From Armigeres subalbatus (lineage: Eukaryota; Arthropoda; Insecta; Diptera; Culicidae): a stretch of DNA of 64,000 bases. Shown here piece by piece: positions 22,739-33,600 of this stretch (within the stretch, counting starts at the first letter, position 1; the number at the start of each line of letters is the position of its first letter). The position numbers and the translations under genes are program-made. The DNA lies in the NCBI RefSeq assembly GCF_024139115.2, contig NC_085139.1, positions 13,549,533 through 13,613,532 of the forward strand, read 5' to 3'. The notes beneath the pieces are model-generated. The model did not search any database. It was not told the origin of the DNA and saw nothing but the letters and a program-made list of their open reading frames with translations.

Positions 22739-23290
22739 CGCATATCTTCATGTTGATTGTTTAGCATATCAAGATCTGAACTTGATGACAGTTTGGATTG
22801 TCGTAGATATTCTAATAACACTTTAAAGGGTCCATGATGGTGTAATGATGTTCCTAGAAGCTTATTTAACTCATTAAAATGGTGAGGACATTGTTTATCT
22901 TTCTTTTGATTATTTTGTATATCAACATCTGAACTTGAGGATATTTAGGAATGTCGTAGATATAATAATACTGTGAAGTGTCCACAATGTTATTATGACA
23001 TCCATAGGAGCTATTCCAACTTATATGAATGGTGGGTAAATCGCACATCTTCTTGTTGATTGTGTAGAACATTAATATCAATATCTGCACATTAGGATAC
23101 TTTGCTTTGTCGAAGATATTCTAATAATACTGTAATCTGTCCATAATGGTATTATGGTCTCTTTAGAAGCTGATCCAACTCATAACAATGGTGGGGAGAT
23201 TGCCTTTCTCTATGCTTATTCTTTAGAACATCGAGATCACAACTTAAGGATAGTTTGGATGATCATTGTTTTACCCATAACCATACATGT
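22725..23290 (+). repeat. Diverged ~150-158-bp tandem repeat, four units
   Basis: Units begin AATGGTGG(R)GA near 22725, 22878, 23028 and 23186. Each contains cttnttgattnttt, then gatcTGAACTTGAGGAT-like sequence, then TTGTCGTAGATATTCTAATAATACTGT, then gtccaTAATGGTATTATG. Divergence is roughly a quarter to a third. This is a decayed satellite-like array. Confidence 0.55.
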
Positions 23291-23615
23291 TGAATATTTC
23301 CCAGGACAGAATAGTAAATTTTTTGCAACTTTTATGAACAAAGCTCCACTCTATCTCTTGAAACCGAATTTTGAGAGTCGATTTCATTCATGTATGACTC
23401 ATCCGTATTGAATCTGTCAAAGAGGAATATCTGAACAGCTAGAGGAATTCCAGGAGGAACGAAAGGTGCGATTCCAGGAAGAATTCCTGTACAAATCTTT
23501 GAGGAATTCCTTCGTGATGATTCCTTCCTAGTGATGAATTTGAAATTATATTTAAAACCAGTCTTTTCCTTAAATCAATTGAAATACCTATATGCGAATG
23601 TGCAATGGTTGTTAC

Positions 23616-23798
23616 TAAGATGAATACACCACTAAGTGTTCCAATCTACCAAATTCACGATTAAGCCATCTTATATTTTAGTATGGGATAGCCAGCGAGT
23701 TTGTTTTCGTTTTGCACTGAAAATGAATTTTTCACCCCCGTCTTCTTCTCTTCCATAAACTTGGCAGATTGGAGCACCTAGTAACGTATTCATCTTGG
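23616..23798. mobile_element. 183-bp MITE, copy 2
   Basis: Same length, ends and interior as 12834-13016. TSD TTGTTAC (23609-23615 and 23799-23805). Confidence 0.75.
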
Positions 23799-23809
23799 TT
23801 GTTACGTCA

Positions 23810-24300
23810 ACTATGAAATCATGGGCAGTGGAGCCTTCATATTTTTCGATGATTGGATATAGGCCATCAATTTGCCAACTGAGATCTCCAACTCCTCCGA
23901 GAAGTCGTTGGGAAATGTTGTTAGCATGCTCGTTAACGGCTGCGTCGTGTGGACTGACGTTGTTCTATCCAAGATTGTGCGAGCTGACAAAGTGACGACC
24001 TATTTCGGAGACATTCTCTGCAGGAGTTATCAAGCGATCCCTAGAGCCATTGTTGTCTAATGGGATCAAAGATGGAATGGGCCGAGGCTTGGATTTTAGA
24101 ATTTTGATTGTTTTTCAAAACGGCTTACCATAGTTTGGGAAAGCGCGGCTTATATTGGAGACATCACTATTTTTGAGGTCCACCATTCTGGCCTGGATGA
24201 TTTTTGTCAAGCGATTGCAACGTGTCTTGAGGATAGATAGCCCAGGACGCTGATATTGCCTTCGAGTGAAGGTTCGTAGACGGATCAAATCTTTGGTTAA
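23810..24300. other. Intergenic or intronic DNA
   Basis: No structure recognised. If the exon at 24305-24650 is real, this is the start of its downstream intron. Confidence 0.3.
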
Positions 24301-24316
24301 TGTATCAATGGTTAGG

Positions 24317-24650
24317 GTGTTTGCTTACCTGTAAAACCATTGGCACATGTTGTTCCCGGGCCACCAAGATCGCCTCCTTGAAGGATTTCAGCTGCAGGTC
24401 GATTGCTTCAGGCGTTTTCGGCCGCGTCTCGTAGTCGACGTTGGAGACATCAGACTGTCGAAACCACTGCCAGTTTACTCGATAGTAGTTTTTCCGAAAC
24501 AGCTGATACCGATTTACCGAGGAGTCCATTTCCGCCACCACCCGATAGTGACCCGAGCTGAGCTCATGGTAGACGATTGGCTGCGAGATGTGGTCGTTCA
24601 TGTTTGTGATGTACAGTTCGATTGTTGAATGGACGCCGGAAGGACCAGTC
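24317..24650 (-). CDS. Unrecognised coding exon (partial gene)
   Basis: A minus-strand frame of about 110 codons reads from ARTGPSGVHSTIELYITN through MNDHISQPIVYHELSSGHYR and NRYQLFRKNYYRVNWQWF to REQHVPMVLQ. It ends at a strong donor, CAG|GTAAGC. A stop lies just upstream of the frame, beside a possible acceptor gagccag. Amino-acid composition is that of a real globular protein, unlike the surrounding noise. I do not recognise the family, and neither flanking exon was found. A Jockey endonuclease fragment starts about 40 bp upstream. It could be an exon of a host gene spanning the repeats or an isolated relic. Confidence 0.4.
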
Positions 24651-24689
24651 CTGGCTCAGGATCGTGTAATGGCCTTCCTCCATATCGTT

Positions 24690-25100
24690 CCGTTTCGATT
24701 GTAGCTACTACTTTCCCAGGCTTGATGCTTGGCATTAAGGTCACCGGTAATGATGTATTGACCTTGCCTCCGCATTAGTATGACGATGTCCCTCCGAAGA
24801 GCGGTTGGTTATGGCTTGAGTAGGGCAGTTCACCGCGATGAGTGTAATTGTCCCATTACAGGTAGGAACTTCGAGATCGATGGCCTCGATGACACTCAGC
24901 TAGATACTTGGCAGAAGGCAACAAAAGATGTAGCGAAGAGCGATGGCCATACCACCCTCCCCTGGTCGGGCAGTCGAGTCGCACGATAGGAGAGTTCTGG
25001 ATGTTGACTGACACTTCCGGTTTTAGATGCGCGTCGATGATATACGCCAGGTCTATTTCCTTCTGGTTGTTTTGATTTTGAGCGAGCAAGCATTCCAGTT
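24690..25100 (-). pseudogene. Jockey-clade LINE endonuclease fragment
   Basis: The minus strand reads NNQKEIDLAYIIDAHLKPEV, then frameshifted sequence, then YIITGDLNAKHQAWES. These are the ETHLK and GDLNAKH blocks of the apurinic-type endonuclease of Jockey-like LINEs. ETHLK reads DAHLK, so a catalytic Glu is changed. Dead. Confidence 0.6.
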
Positions 25101-25199
25101 GACTGGGCCCACGTTAGCAGCCTTTTTCAATGATGAACATTGCAAGAGTGAAGACCTGGTCAAATCGAATTTTGCAACCACGTAGTCAAATGGCGAGCT

Positions 25200-25790
25200 G
25201 CGATAAGATCGGCATCAGTTGCTCCGGAGTGTAGAGCCGAGCGGTTTCATCCGGTGGGACAGTCACGTTATCCGGCTGACGACGGGGGCCATTCGCTGGT
25301 GGATGGAGCGGGTAGTGCTGGAGCTTGTACCGACGTATCTGTCGCTGCCAGTTGCTTGTGCGGCTGCAACGGTGAGAGGATTGAAATCGCTCTACGGGGA
25401 GCCGGGATGTCCTGTTAGTTCACCTCGTTGAGTGCAGGAGCACGGTTTTTCTTCAAGAGGGTCCGAGTGGACGCTTACTTTCTTATTTCCAGGAGCTTCG
25501 CCAGCAAAATAAAAAACTGAATTTTCGGCAAAAATTTAGCTTATATTCGGCAAATTATTTGCTAAATCTCTCGGCAAAAAACATGTTTGTTGGGGCAAGG
25601 CTTTGCGAATCTCGGTAAAAGTTCCACATATTGTGAGAGATCCCGGTAAAAAAAAAGTGTGCACTGAGTCAATGATGACTTGATGGAACCGTTGCCGAGA
25701 GTGAAACTGGATGCTTGCCGGTAGGAGACGGAACTTCAATCGTTGCAGCTAGAGTTCGTATAGGTCTATCTTACTTATACACCACGTGCA
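25200..25790. other. Repeat-derived DNA, unassigned
   Basis: GC-rich open frame at 25219-25431 without motifs, followed by AT-rich sequence. Confidence 0.3.
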
Positions 25791-25796
25791 GAAGTA

Positions 25797-26213
25797 CCGT
25801 AATCCGGGGGAACATTGATCAGTTTCACCATTTTCAAGAATAGTATGTGATAAGCAATCTTATTTTCGTGGTAAATCCATAGTTTTGTTTCGAAATTTTG
25901 ATACATATATTGTTGAAAAACCAGATAACTCCACTAGCGGTGTTGATTTCTATCTCGACACAATCGATGCACATCGCTTCAGTCTAAAAGATTCCAATTA
26001 TTATTGCCTACCTTAAGGCGTTTGCACACGCTTTCTTCTATAGATAAATTATTGAGCAAAGTTACCCCAAATTGATAATTCAAAAAAAAACTCGACAAAA
26101 AACAATTTTAAAACAAGTTTGAAATTATCAAATAATCAAGAACAACAGCCTTATACGTTCTACATGTAGCAGTACTAAATGATAAAAATGATCAATGCTC
26201 CCCCGGATTACGG
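25797..26213. mobile_element. 417-bp Tc1/mariner-type MITE
   Basis: Ends CCGTAATCCGGGGGAACATT and its reverse complement (one or two changes), flanked by TA (25795-25796 and 26214-26215). The ends resemble CCGTAATCTG of the MITE at 7965-8111. Confidence 0.65.
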
Positions 26214-26379
26214 TACTCAGAGATGTTGTAGCTTTGCGATGCGCCAAAGTTTCCATTGAGGAAAACTATGACCAGAAAAGGAAAGAAAAAAATGTAACAA
26301 TTTTAATGGTTGATTTCACAGCAAAAAAAAATACAAAAACTAGATGACCACGGCAGTATGTATACGTTTATTATGCCTA

Positions 26380-27693
26380 TTATCCTACGTTCTCGATATC
26401 TGTCGTGGGCGACGTTTTTTGAATACAGCGCTTTCTATGTTTGAAAATCGTACTCTGGTCAGCAAACCGCATGTAACAGTTGGAGCATTCATAAGGCTTC
26501 TCTCCGGTATGAATCCTGAAAAAATAATGTTAATGGTAAAGTGTTCCAAAATCGAATTACCCTTGGCATACCGTCGATGCGTATCAAGATTGTCTTTGCG
26601 ATTGAATGTTTTGTCACAAATTTCACACTTCATCTGACGAGTCTTCAAATGTACCACGCGTTCATGGGCGAGGAGTGTTTGAGCCGTTTTGAACGCCTTG
26701 CCTGGGCACTTCTTGCACTCGAAGCGCGTTCCATCGGAATGGGATCCCGTCATATGGGACTGCAGGCTCGTGATGCCAGTAAATCTCCTTCCGCAAACTT
26801 TGCACGCATACTTGTCGGTGTGACCCTTTCGGTGCACATACCACGCGATGTAGGTGAGGAACGTCCGAGGACATTCGGGACACTGACGAAAAGGGTAATG
26901 CTCATTCGGATGAACCTCTGAGATGTGTAATTTTAAATCTTTTTTGCAGACACTGATACTGCATAACTTACAAGTTATGCCATCAGGTTTGTTTTGTTTC
27001 GCAGTATTGCCCTTTGGTCGGCTTTTACCGTGATGGATTACTTTCTTGTGGTAATACATGTCCGCGTATGTGTCATACTCGTTGTTGCAAATACTACAGA
27101 CGAAAGGATCGTTGGCATTGTGAGCCTTTTGCTTGTGCTCTCGCAGCAGGAAAGCGCGTTTAAAAGACTTATCGCATTGATCGCAGCTATACGGTTTTGT
27201 GCCTGCATGGATCAGCATGTGCCTCTCGAGTGAACAATTGCGCGTGAAGGTCGCCTGGCAAATTCTACACGTGACCTTCAAGTCCGCGTGTGCATTCAGA
27301 TGCGCATTGAACGAGCATTTTCCAATATATGATTTTCCACATTGTTCGCAAACATATGACTTTTCAATTCTGAGCAATTTGTTGCATTTCTTCTGGGATG
27401 TGTGCACCACCTTCTCATGGTGACTGACAGTCATTTTAGAGAAAAATCTTAAAGGACAAACTGAACACTTGAATGGTAAATTTTTGTCGTGACGACCGAG
27501 GTGTCTGTTATATCGCAGAAGTGTTGCAAATTCAAGTGCACATTCTTCACATCGATGATTTGACGTGGACGTATGGTTATCAGTTAGATGAACACCTAAT
27601 GTAAATTTATCTTCGAATTCTGCTGAACAAATATAGCATTTCTTTTCAGCATTTTTCCTTAATACATTGCCAAGCCAATCGTTACGATGCGTG
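26380..27693 (-). CDS. Gene A exons 3-4: 13 zinc fingers
   Basis: Exon 3 (27693-26572) carries fingers 1-12. A 56-bp intron separates exon 4 (26515-26380) with finger 13. The acceptor of exon 3 is tctctattctag; an open frame extends 10 codons into the intron, so an ATG-based call there would be wrong. Confidence 0.85.
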
Positions 27694-30600
27694 CTAGAAT
27701 AGAGAAAAAGAAGTTCATGATTCATGATTTGGGGGCAGCAGGGACTATGTCCAAGGGCTTGACGATCCCTCCCCAGGCCATCTGCGAGTTGTGGCGCCTG
27801 CCTAGGATGTGGTGGGGTTTGACAGTGGGCCCTGTTAAACCTCTATAAAAAGCTGCATGAATCCGCAAGTAGGCTCCGCCAAAGCGACCGTGTGCCGCTC
27901 AAAGCGCACAAGCCCAAGTCCTGGTGTTAGGTGGGACGCTAAACAGCCCTGACACGACGGCCCTCCGACGAGACAGGAGGTTTGCGCAGGCCCAATAAGC
28001 CGCCTTTAAAAACAACCATTACGAACAACATAGAAGATAATACGACTCGATACAATCGGCAACGACCTGGGCGACGAATAAAGGATCACGATTGGAAGCT
28101 TGGAACATGGAACTGCAAGTCGCTTGGCTTCGCAGGTTGCGACAGGATAATCTACGATGAATTACATCCCCGCAACTTCGATGTCGTAGCGCTGCAGGAA
28201 ATCTGCTGGACAGGACAGAAAGTGTGGAAAAGCGGGCATCGAGCGGCTACCTTCTACCAAAGCTGTGGCACCACCAACGAGCTGGGAACCGGCTTCATAG
28301 TGCTGGGAAAGATGCGCCAACGCGTGATTGGGTGGCAGCCAATCAACGCAAGGATGTGCAAGCTGAGGATAAAAGGCCGTTTCTTCAACTATAGCATCAT
28401 CAACGTGCACTGCCCACATGAAGGGAGATCCGACGACGAGAAAGAAGCGTTCTATGCGCAGCTGGAGCAGACATACGATGGATGCCCACTGCGGGACGTC
28501 AAAATCGTTATCGGTGACATGAACGCCCAGGTAGGAAGGAGGAAATGTATAGACCGGTCATCGGACCGGATAGTCTGCATACCGTATCGAACGACAACGG
28601 CCAACGATGCATAAACTTTGCAGCCTCCCGCGGAATGGTAGTCCGAAGCACTTTCTTCCCCCGTAAGAATATCCACAAGGCCACATGGAAATCACCTAAT
28701 CAAGTAACGGAAAACCAAATCGACCACGTTCTAATCGACGGTAAATTCTTCTCCAACATCACGAACGTACGCACTTACCGCAGTGCGAATATTGAATCCG
28801 ACCACTACCTCGTCGCAGTATGTCTGCGCTCAAAACTCTCGACGGTGATCAACACGCGTCGGAGTCGTCCGCCGCGGCTAAACATTGGGCGGCTACAAGA
28901 CGGTAGACTAGCCCAAGACTACGCGCAGCAGCTGGAAGTGGCACTCCCAACGGAAGAGCAGCTAGGCGCAGCATCTCTTGAAGATGGCTGGAGAGATATT
29001 CGATCCGCCATTGGAAGCACCGCAACCGCTGCACTAGGCACGGTGGCTCCGGATCAGAGAAACGACTGGTATGACGGCGAATGTGAGCAGTTAGTTGAGG
29101 AGAAGAATGCAGCATGGGCGAGATTGCTGCAACACCGCACGAGGGCGAACGAGGCACGATACAAACGGGCGCGGAACAGACAAAACTCGATTTTCCGGAG
29201 GAAAAAGCGCCAGCAGGAAGATCGAGACCGTGAAGAGACGGAGGAACTGTACCGCGCTAATAACGCACGAAAGTTTTATGAGAAGTTGAACCGTTCACGT
29301 AAGGGCCACGTGCCACAGCCCGATATGTGTAAGGACATAAACGGGAACCTTCTTACGAACGAGCGTGAGGTGATCCAAAGGTGGCGGCAGCACTACGAAG
29401 AGCACCTGAATGGCGATATGGCAGACAACGGTGGCGGTATGGTAATGAACCTAGGAGCACGCGCGCAGGACATGCGACTTCCGGCTCCGAATCTCCAGGA
29501 AATCCAGGAGGAGATCGGCCGGCTGAAAAACAACAAAGCCCCTGGAGTTGACCAACTACCAGGAGAGCTGTTTAAACACGGTGGTGAAGCACTGACTAGA
29601 GCGCTGCACTGGGTGATTACCAAGGTTTGGGAGGATGAGGTTCTGCCACAGGAGTGGATGGAAGGTGTCGTGTGTCCCATCTACAAAAAGGGCGATAAGC
29701 TGGATTGTAGCAACTACCGCGCAATCACATTGCTGAACGCCGCCTACAAGGTACTCTCCCAAATTTTATGCCGTCGACTAACACCAATTGCAAGAGAGTT
29801 CGTGGGGCAGTACCAGGCGGGATTTATGGGTGAACGCTCTACCACAGACCAGGTGTTCGCCATACGTCAGGTATTGCAAAATGCCGCGAATACAACGTGC
29901 CCACACATCATCTATTTATCGACTTCAAAGCCGCATATGATACAATCGATCGGGACCAGCTATGGCAGCTAATGCACGAAAACGGATTTCCGGATAAACT
30001 GATACGGTTGATCAAGGCGACGATGGATCGGGTGATGTGCGTAGTTCGAGTTTCAGGGCATTCTCGAGTCCCTTCGAAACCCGTAGAGGGTTACGGCAAG
30101 GTGATGGTCTTTCGTGTCTGCTATTCAACATCGCTTTGGAGGGAGTAATACGAAGGGCAGGGATTGACACGAGTGGTACGATTTTCACGAAGTCCGTCCA
30201 GTTATTTGGCTTCGCCGACGACATTGATATCATGGCACGTAACTTTGAGAGGATGGAGGAAGCCTACATCAGACTGAAAAGCGAAGCTAAACGGATTGGA
30301 CTAGTCATCAACACGTCGAAGACGAAGTACATGATAGGAAGAGGCTCAAGAGAGGTCAATGTGAGCCACCCACCACGAGTTTCTATCGGTGGTGACGAAA
30401 TCGAGGTGGTTGAAGAATTCGTGTACTTGGGCTCACTGGTGACCGCCGATAACGATACCAGCAGAGAAATTCGGAGACGCATAGTGGCTGGAAATCGTAC
30501 GTACTTTGGACTCCGCAAGACGCTCCGATCGAATAGAGTTCGCCGCCGTACCAAACTGACTATCTACAAAACGCTTATAAGACCGGTAGTTCTCTACGGA

Positions 30601-33600
30601 CACGAGACCTGGACGATGCTCGTGGAGGACCAACGCGCACTGGGAGTTTTCGAAAGGAAAGTGTTGCGTACCATCTATGGTGGGGTGCAGATGGCGGACG
30701 GTACGTGGAGGAGGCGAATGAACCACGAGTTGCATCAGCTGTTGGGAGAACCATCCATCGTTCACACCGCAAAAATCGGAAGACTGCGGTGGGCCGGGCA
30801 CGTAGCCAGAATGTCGGACAGTAATCCGGTGAAAATGGTTCTCGACAACGATCCGACGGGAACAAGAAGGCGAGGTGCACAGCGGGCAAGGTGGATCGAT
30901 CAGGTGGAGGACGACTTGCGGACCCTCCGCAGACTGCGTGGTTGGCGAAGTGCAGCCTTGAACCGAGCTGAATGGAGAAGTCTTTTATGTGCAGCACAGG
31001 CCACTCCGGCCTTAGTCTGATGATAAATAAAAAAAGTTCATGATTCTGACAAAAAAAAATACTACTCGAATGTGTAGTCCATTCATGTTCACTGGCACGC
31101 ATTAGGCAGGCTAGACTATTGTATGAGAGTTACAATCTCTTCCTTCTGTTACAACAAAAAATGATTTTGGACTATTTACTACTAATATACAGCAACGACT
31201 CTTATAGCGAAACAACGGACACGAATAGGAACATCGAACGTTATAACCCTGACCCAGCAGGCATAACTTGTATATGAGGCAAGCCGCATGACGCTTAAGA
31301 TCCCGGGACTGAATGAAGTATGTTGGCCAAACTTTGGAGAACACAGAACGCCGCCGGGACAAAATATGCTATACTTTGGTTTACGAGCTGGTCAAGGTGG
31401 ATCGATCAGGTGGAGGACGATTTGCGGACACTTCGCAGACTACGTGGTTGGCGAAGTGCAGCCATGGACCGAGCTGAACGGAGAAGACTTTTATGTGCAG
31501 CACAGGCCACTCCGGCCTTAGTCTGGTAATAAATAAATAAATGGTTTACGAGGTGAACCCGCTCTCCGGTATCCCGGAGTTGGCTTCTCTCTGGCACACT
31601 CTGCGCTTATGAAATGGGAACCTATACTGCCGTTCTACGCATATTTGTCCCATGTACATAGGAAATCCCAGCAAACATGGGACAACTATGCGTATGACGG
31701 CAGTATAGGTGAAAGTATAATCGTTGCCAGATTTAGAACATGGGTCCGAATCCTAACTGTAATCCAATGTTATGCGCCAACCGATCCTGCCGATCTACAA
31801 GACAAAGGAAAATTATACAGCCAACTCAATGTCATCGTATAGATAGAATTCCGAAGGGTGATATCAAGACCTGTTTGGGCGACTTCAAAGCGAAGATCGG
31901 ATCCAACAACTCGAACCATGAGCGCATTATAGGACGCGGTCTCGGAGAAATGAGCGAAGCGTAGAGCTGTTCGCAGAATTCTATGGTAATAGCGACATAA
32001 TGATCGGGGGATCACTTTTCCCTTATCGACCGGTTCACAAGGTCACGTGGGTGTCTCGTGACGGTTTTACAACAAAATAAATCGACCAAATCTGCATCAG
32101 CCGAAAATGGAAAAGGATCCTTCTACGTAAAGCCAAAGCCAAAGAGAGTGCCGCAGCGAAGAGGAATGCAACGATGCCTGTGATACGAGGTCAGCTTTTG
32201 ACCAACACAACTAACCAACTGAAAGTGCCAGTCAGGCCACCACCTTCTCGGCATGAACTGCCTAGGATCCGACGTATAACACGCATCAATACCGAAGCTC
32301 CATCACTGCTAGAGATTCAAACAGCTATCCAAAGCATGAAATCGAACGATCGCATATCAGCCGAGATGCTCAAAGCTGACCCCATGACAGCCGTTCAGTT
32401 TGGAGCAGGTCAACGAATTCCAAGAGTTCCTTTATTCGGTATTCATTAACATTGATTGAATATGTGGGGCGCTCTGAGACGCAAGGGGGCTCCTGAAGAA
32501 AATCATCGGCCTCATCGAGGGCCAGTACGATGTATTCACGTGTAGAGTGCTGCACAAAGGGGGTTTGTCCGACCCTATTCGGGTTGTTGCTGGGATGAGG
32601 CAAGGATGTATTCTATCAACGCTATTATTCCTCATCATCGTAATCGACGAGATTTTGGTAGGTGCAATTGACCATGAACCAAACCACGGACTGCATGGTA
32701 GCCATGGTGCATGGAGCACCTAAACGACTTCAAATCGGCTGATGACGTTAGACTCCTCGCTCAACGGCGCTCTGATATGCAGAGTAAGCTCAACGACCTT
32801 GCCGAGTGCTCCTCTTCGGCAGGTTTAGTCATCAACGTCAGCAAAACCAAATCGTGGGAGGTAAACACGGTGACACCTTCAAAATCAGTGGAGAATGATT
32901 AGAGCTTCCAATATCTTGGTAGCCAATTGACGTCAGATGGCGGTACCAAGGTCGACATAGGCGCACGGATCAAGAAAGCAAGGGCTGCCTTTGCGAGATA
33001 AGTGAATGCAACAAAATCCGAATTTTCAACTAAAGTGAAATCTGTGATGTTATACGCTAGCAAAGCGTATTTACGTAATCCGTGTATCCCAATATCGCCT
33101 TTTTCACGAACCATATCCGATCGGTTTTGTTCTTGAAACTCATGGTCTCCGCCATCTTCTCCCTCCAAGGGGCAACTAACTCTAAACTTTCAACAGTATC
33201 CAGAAATACTAACAAATACTAGCGAAAAACTACGTCGTATCTATGTTAAATTGATCAAAGAGCCCTGGTTGGGAAAGTATGAAACACAACGTCACCCAGC
33301 CGATACAGTCCAACCAGTTTTAGGTAACACATGATTTCAGTCTCCTTTTAATTCTTAACAAATCACTGAACAACTATTTCTATCACTATTACTTTTTGAG
33401 CAATCTTTAGGGCCCATGTTTTGGTTTGATGGCGTTAGAAATATTGAAATGTTTTAAATTTGTCTAGAATCTGCAGAAGGTAGAAATCAGGTGATTCCAA
33501 TACGGGGGATCACTGTGTTTCATCAACTAACTGACAAATGCCATAACAACCAAACTAGCAACCGTTTCTTTGTTTAACGAAAATCGTGGATACTAGAAAT

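Noticed and set aside
26385..27725. Gene A starting at the ATG at 27725
   Set aside because: The first ten codons are intron sequence ending in ctattctag. The ATG arises from the TSD of the RTE insertion. Comparison with gene B places the start in exon 1 at 46213.
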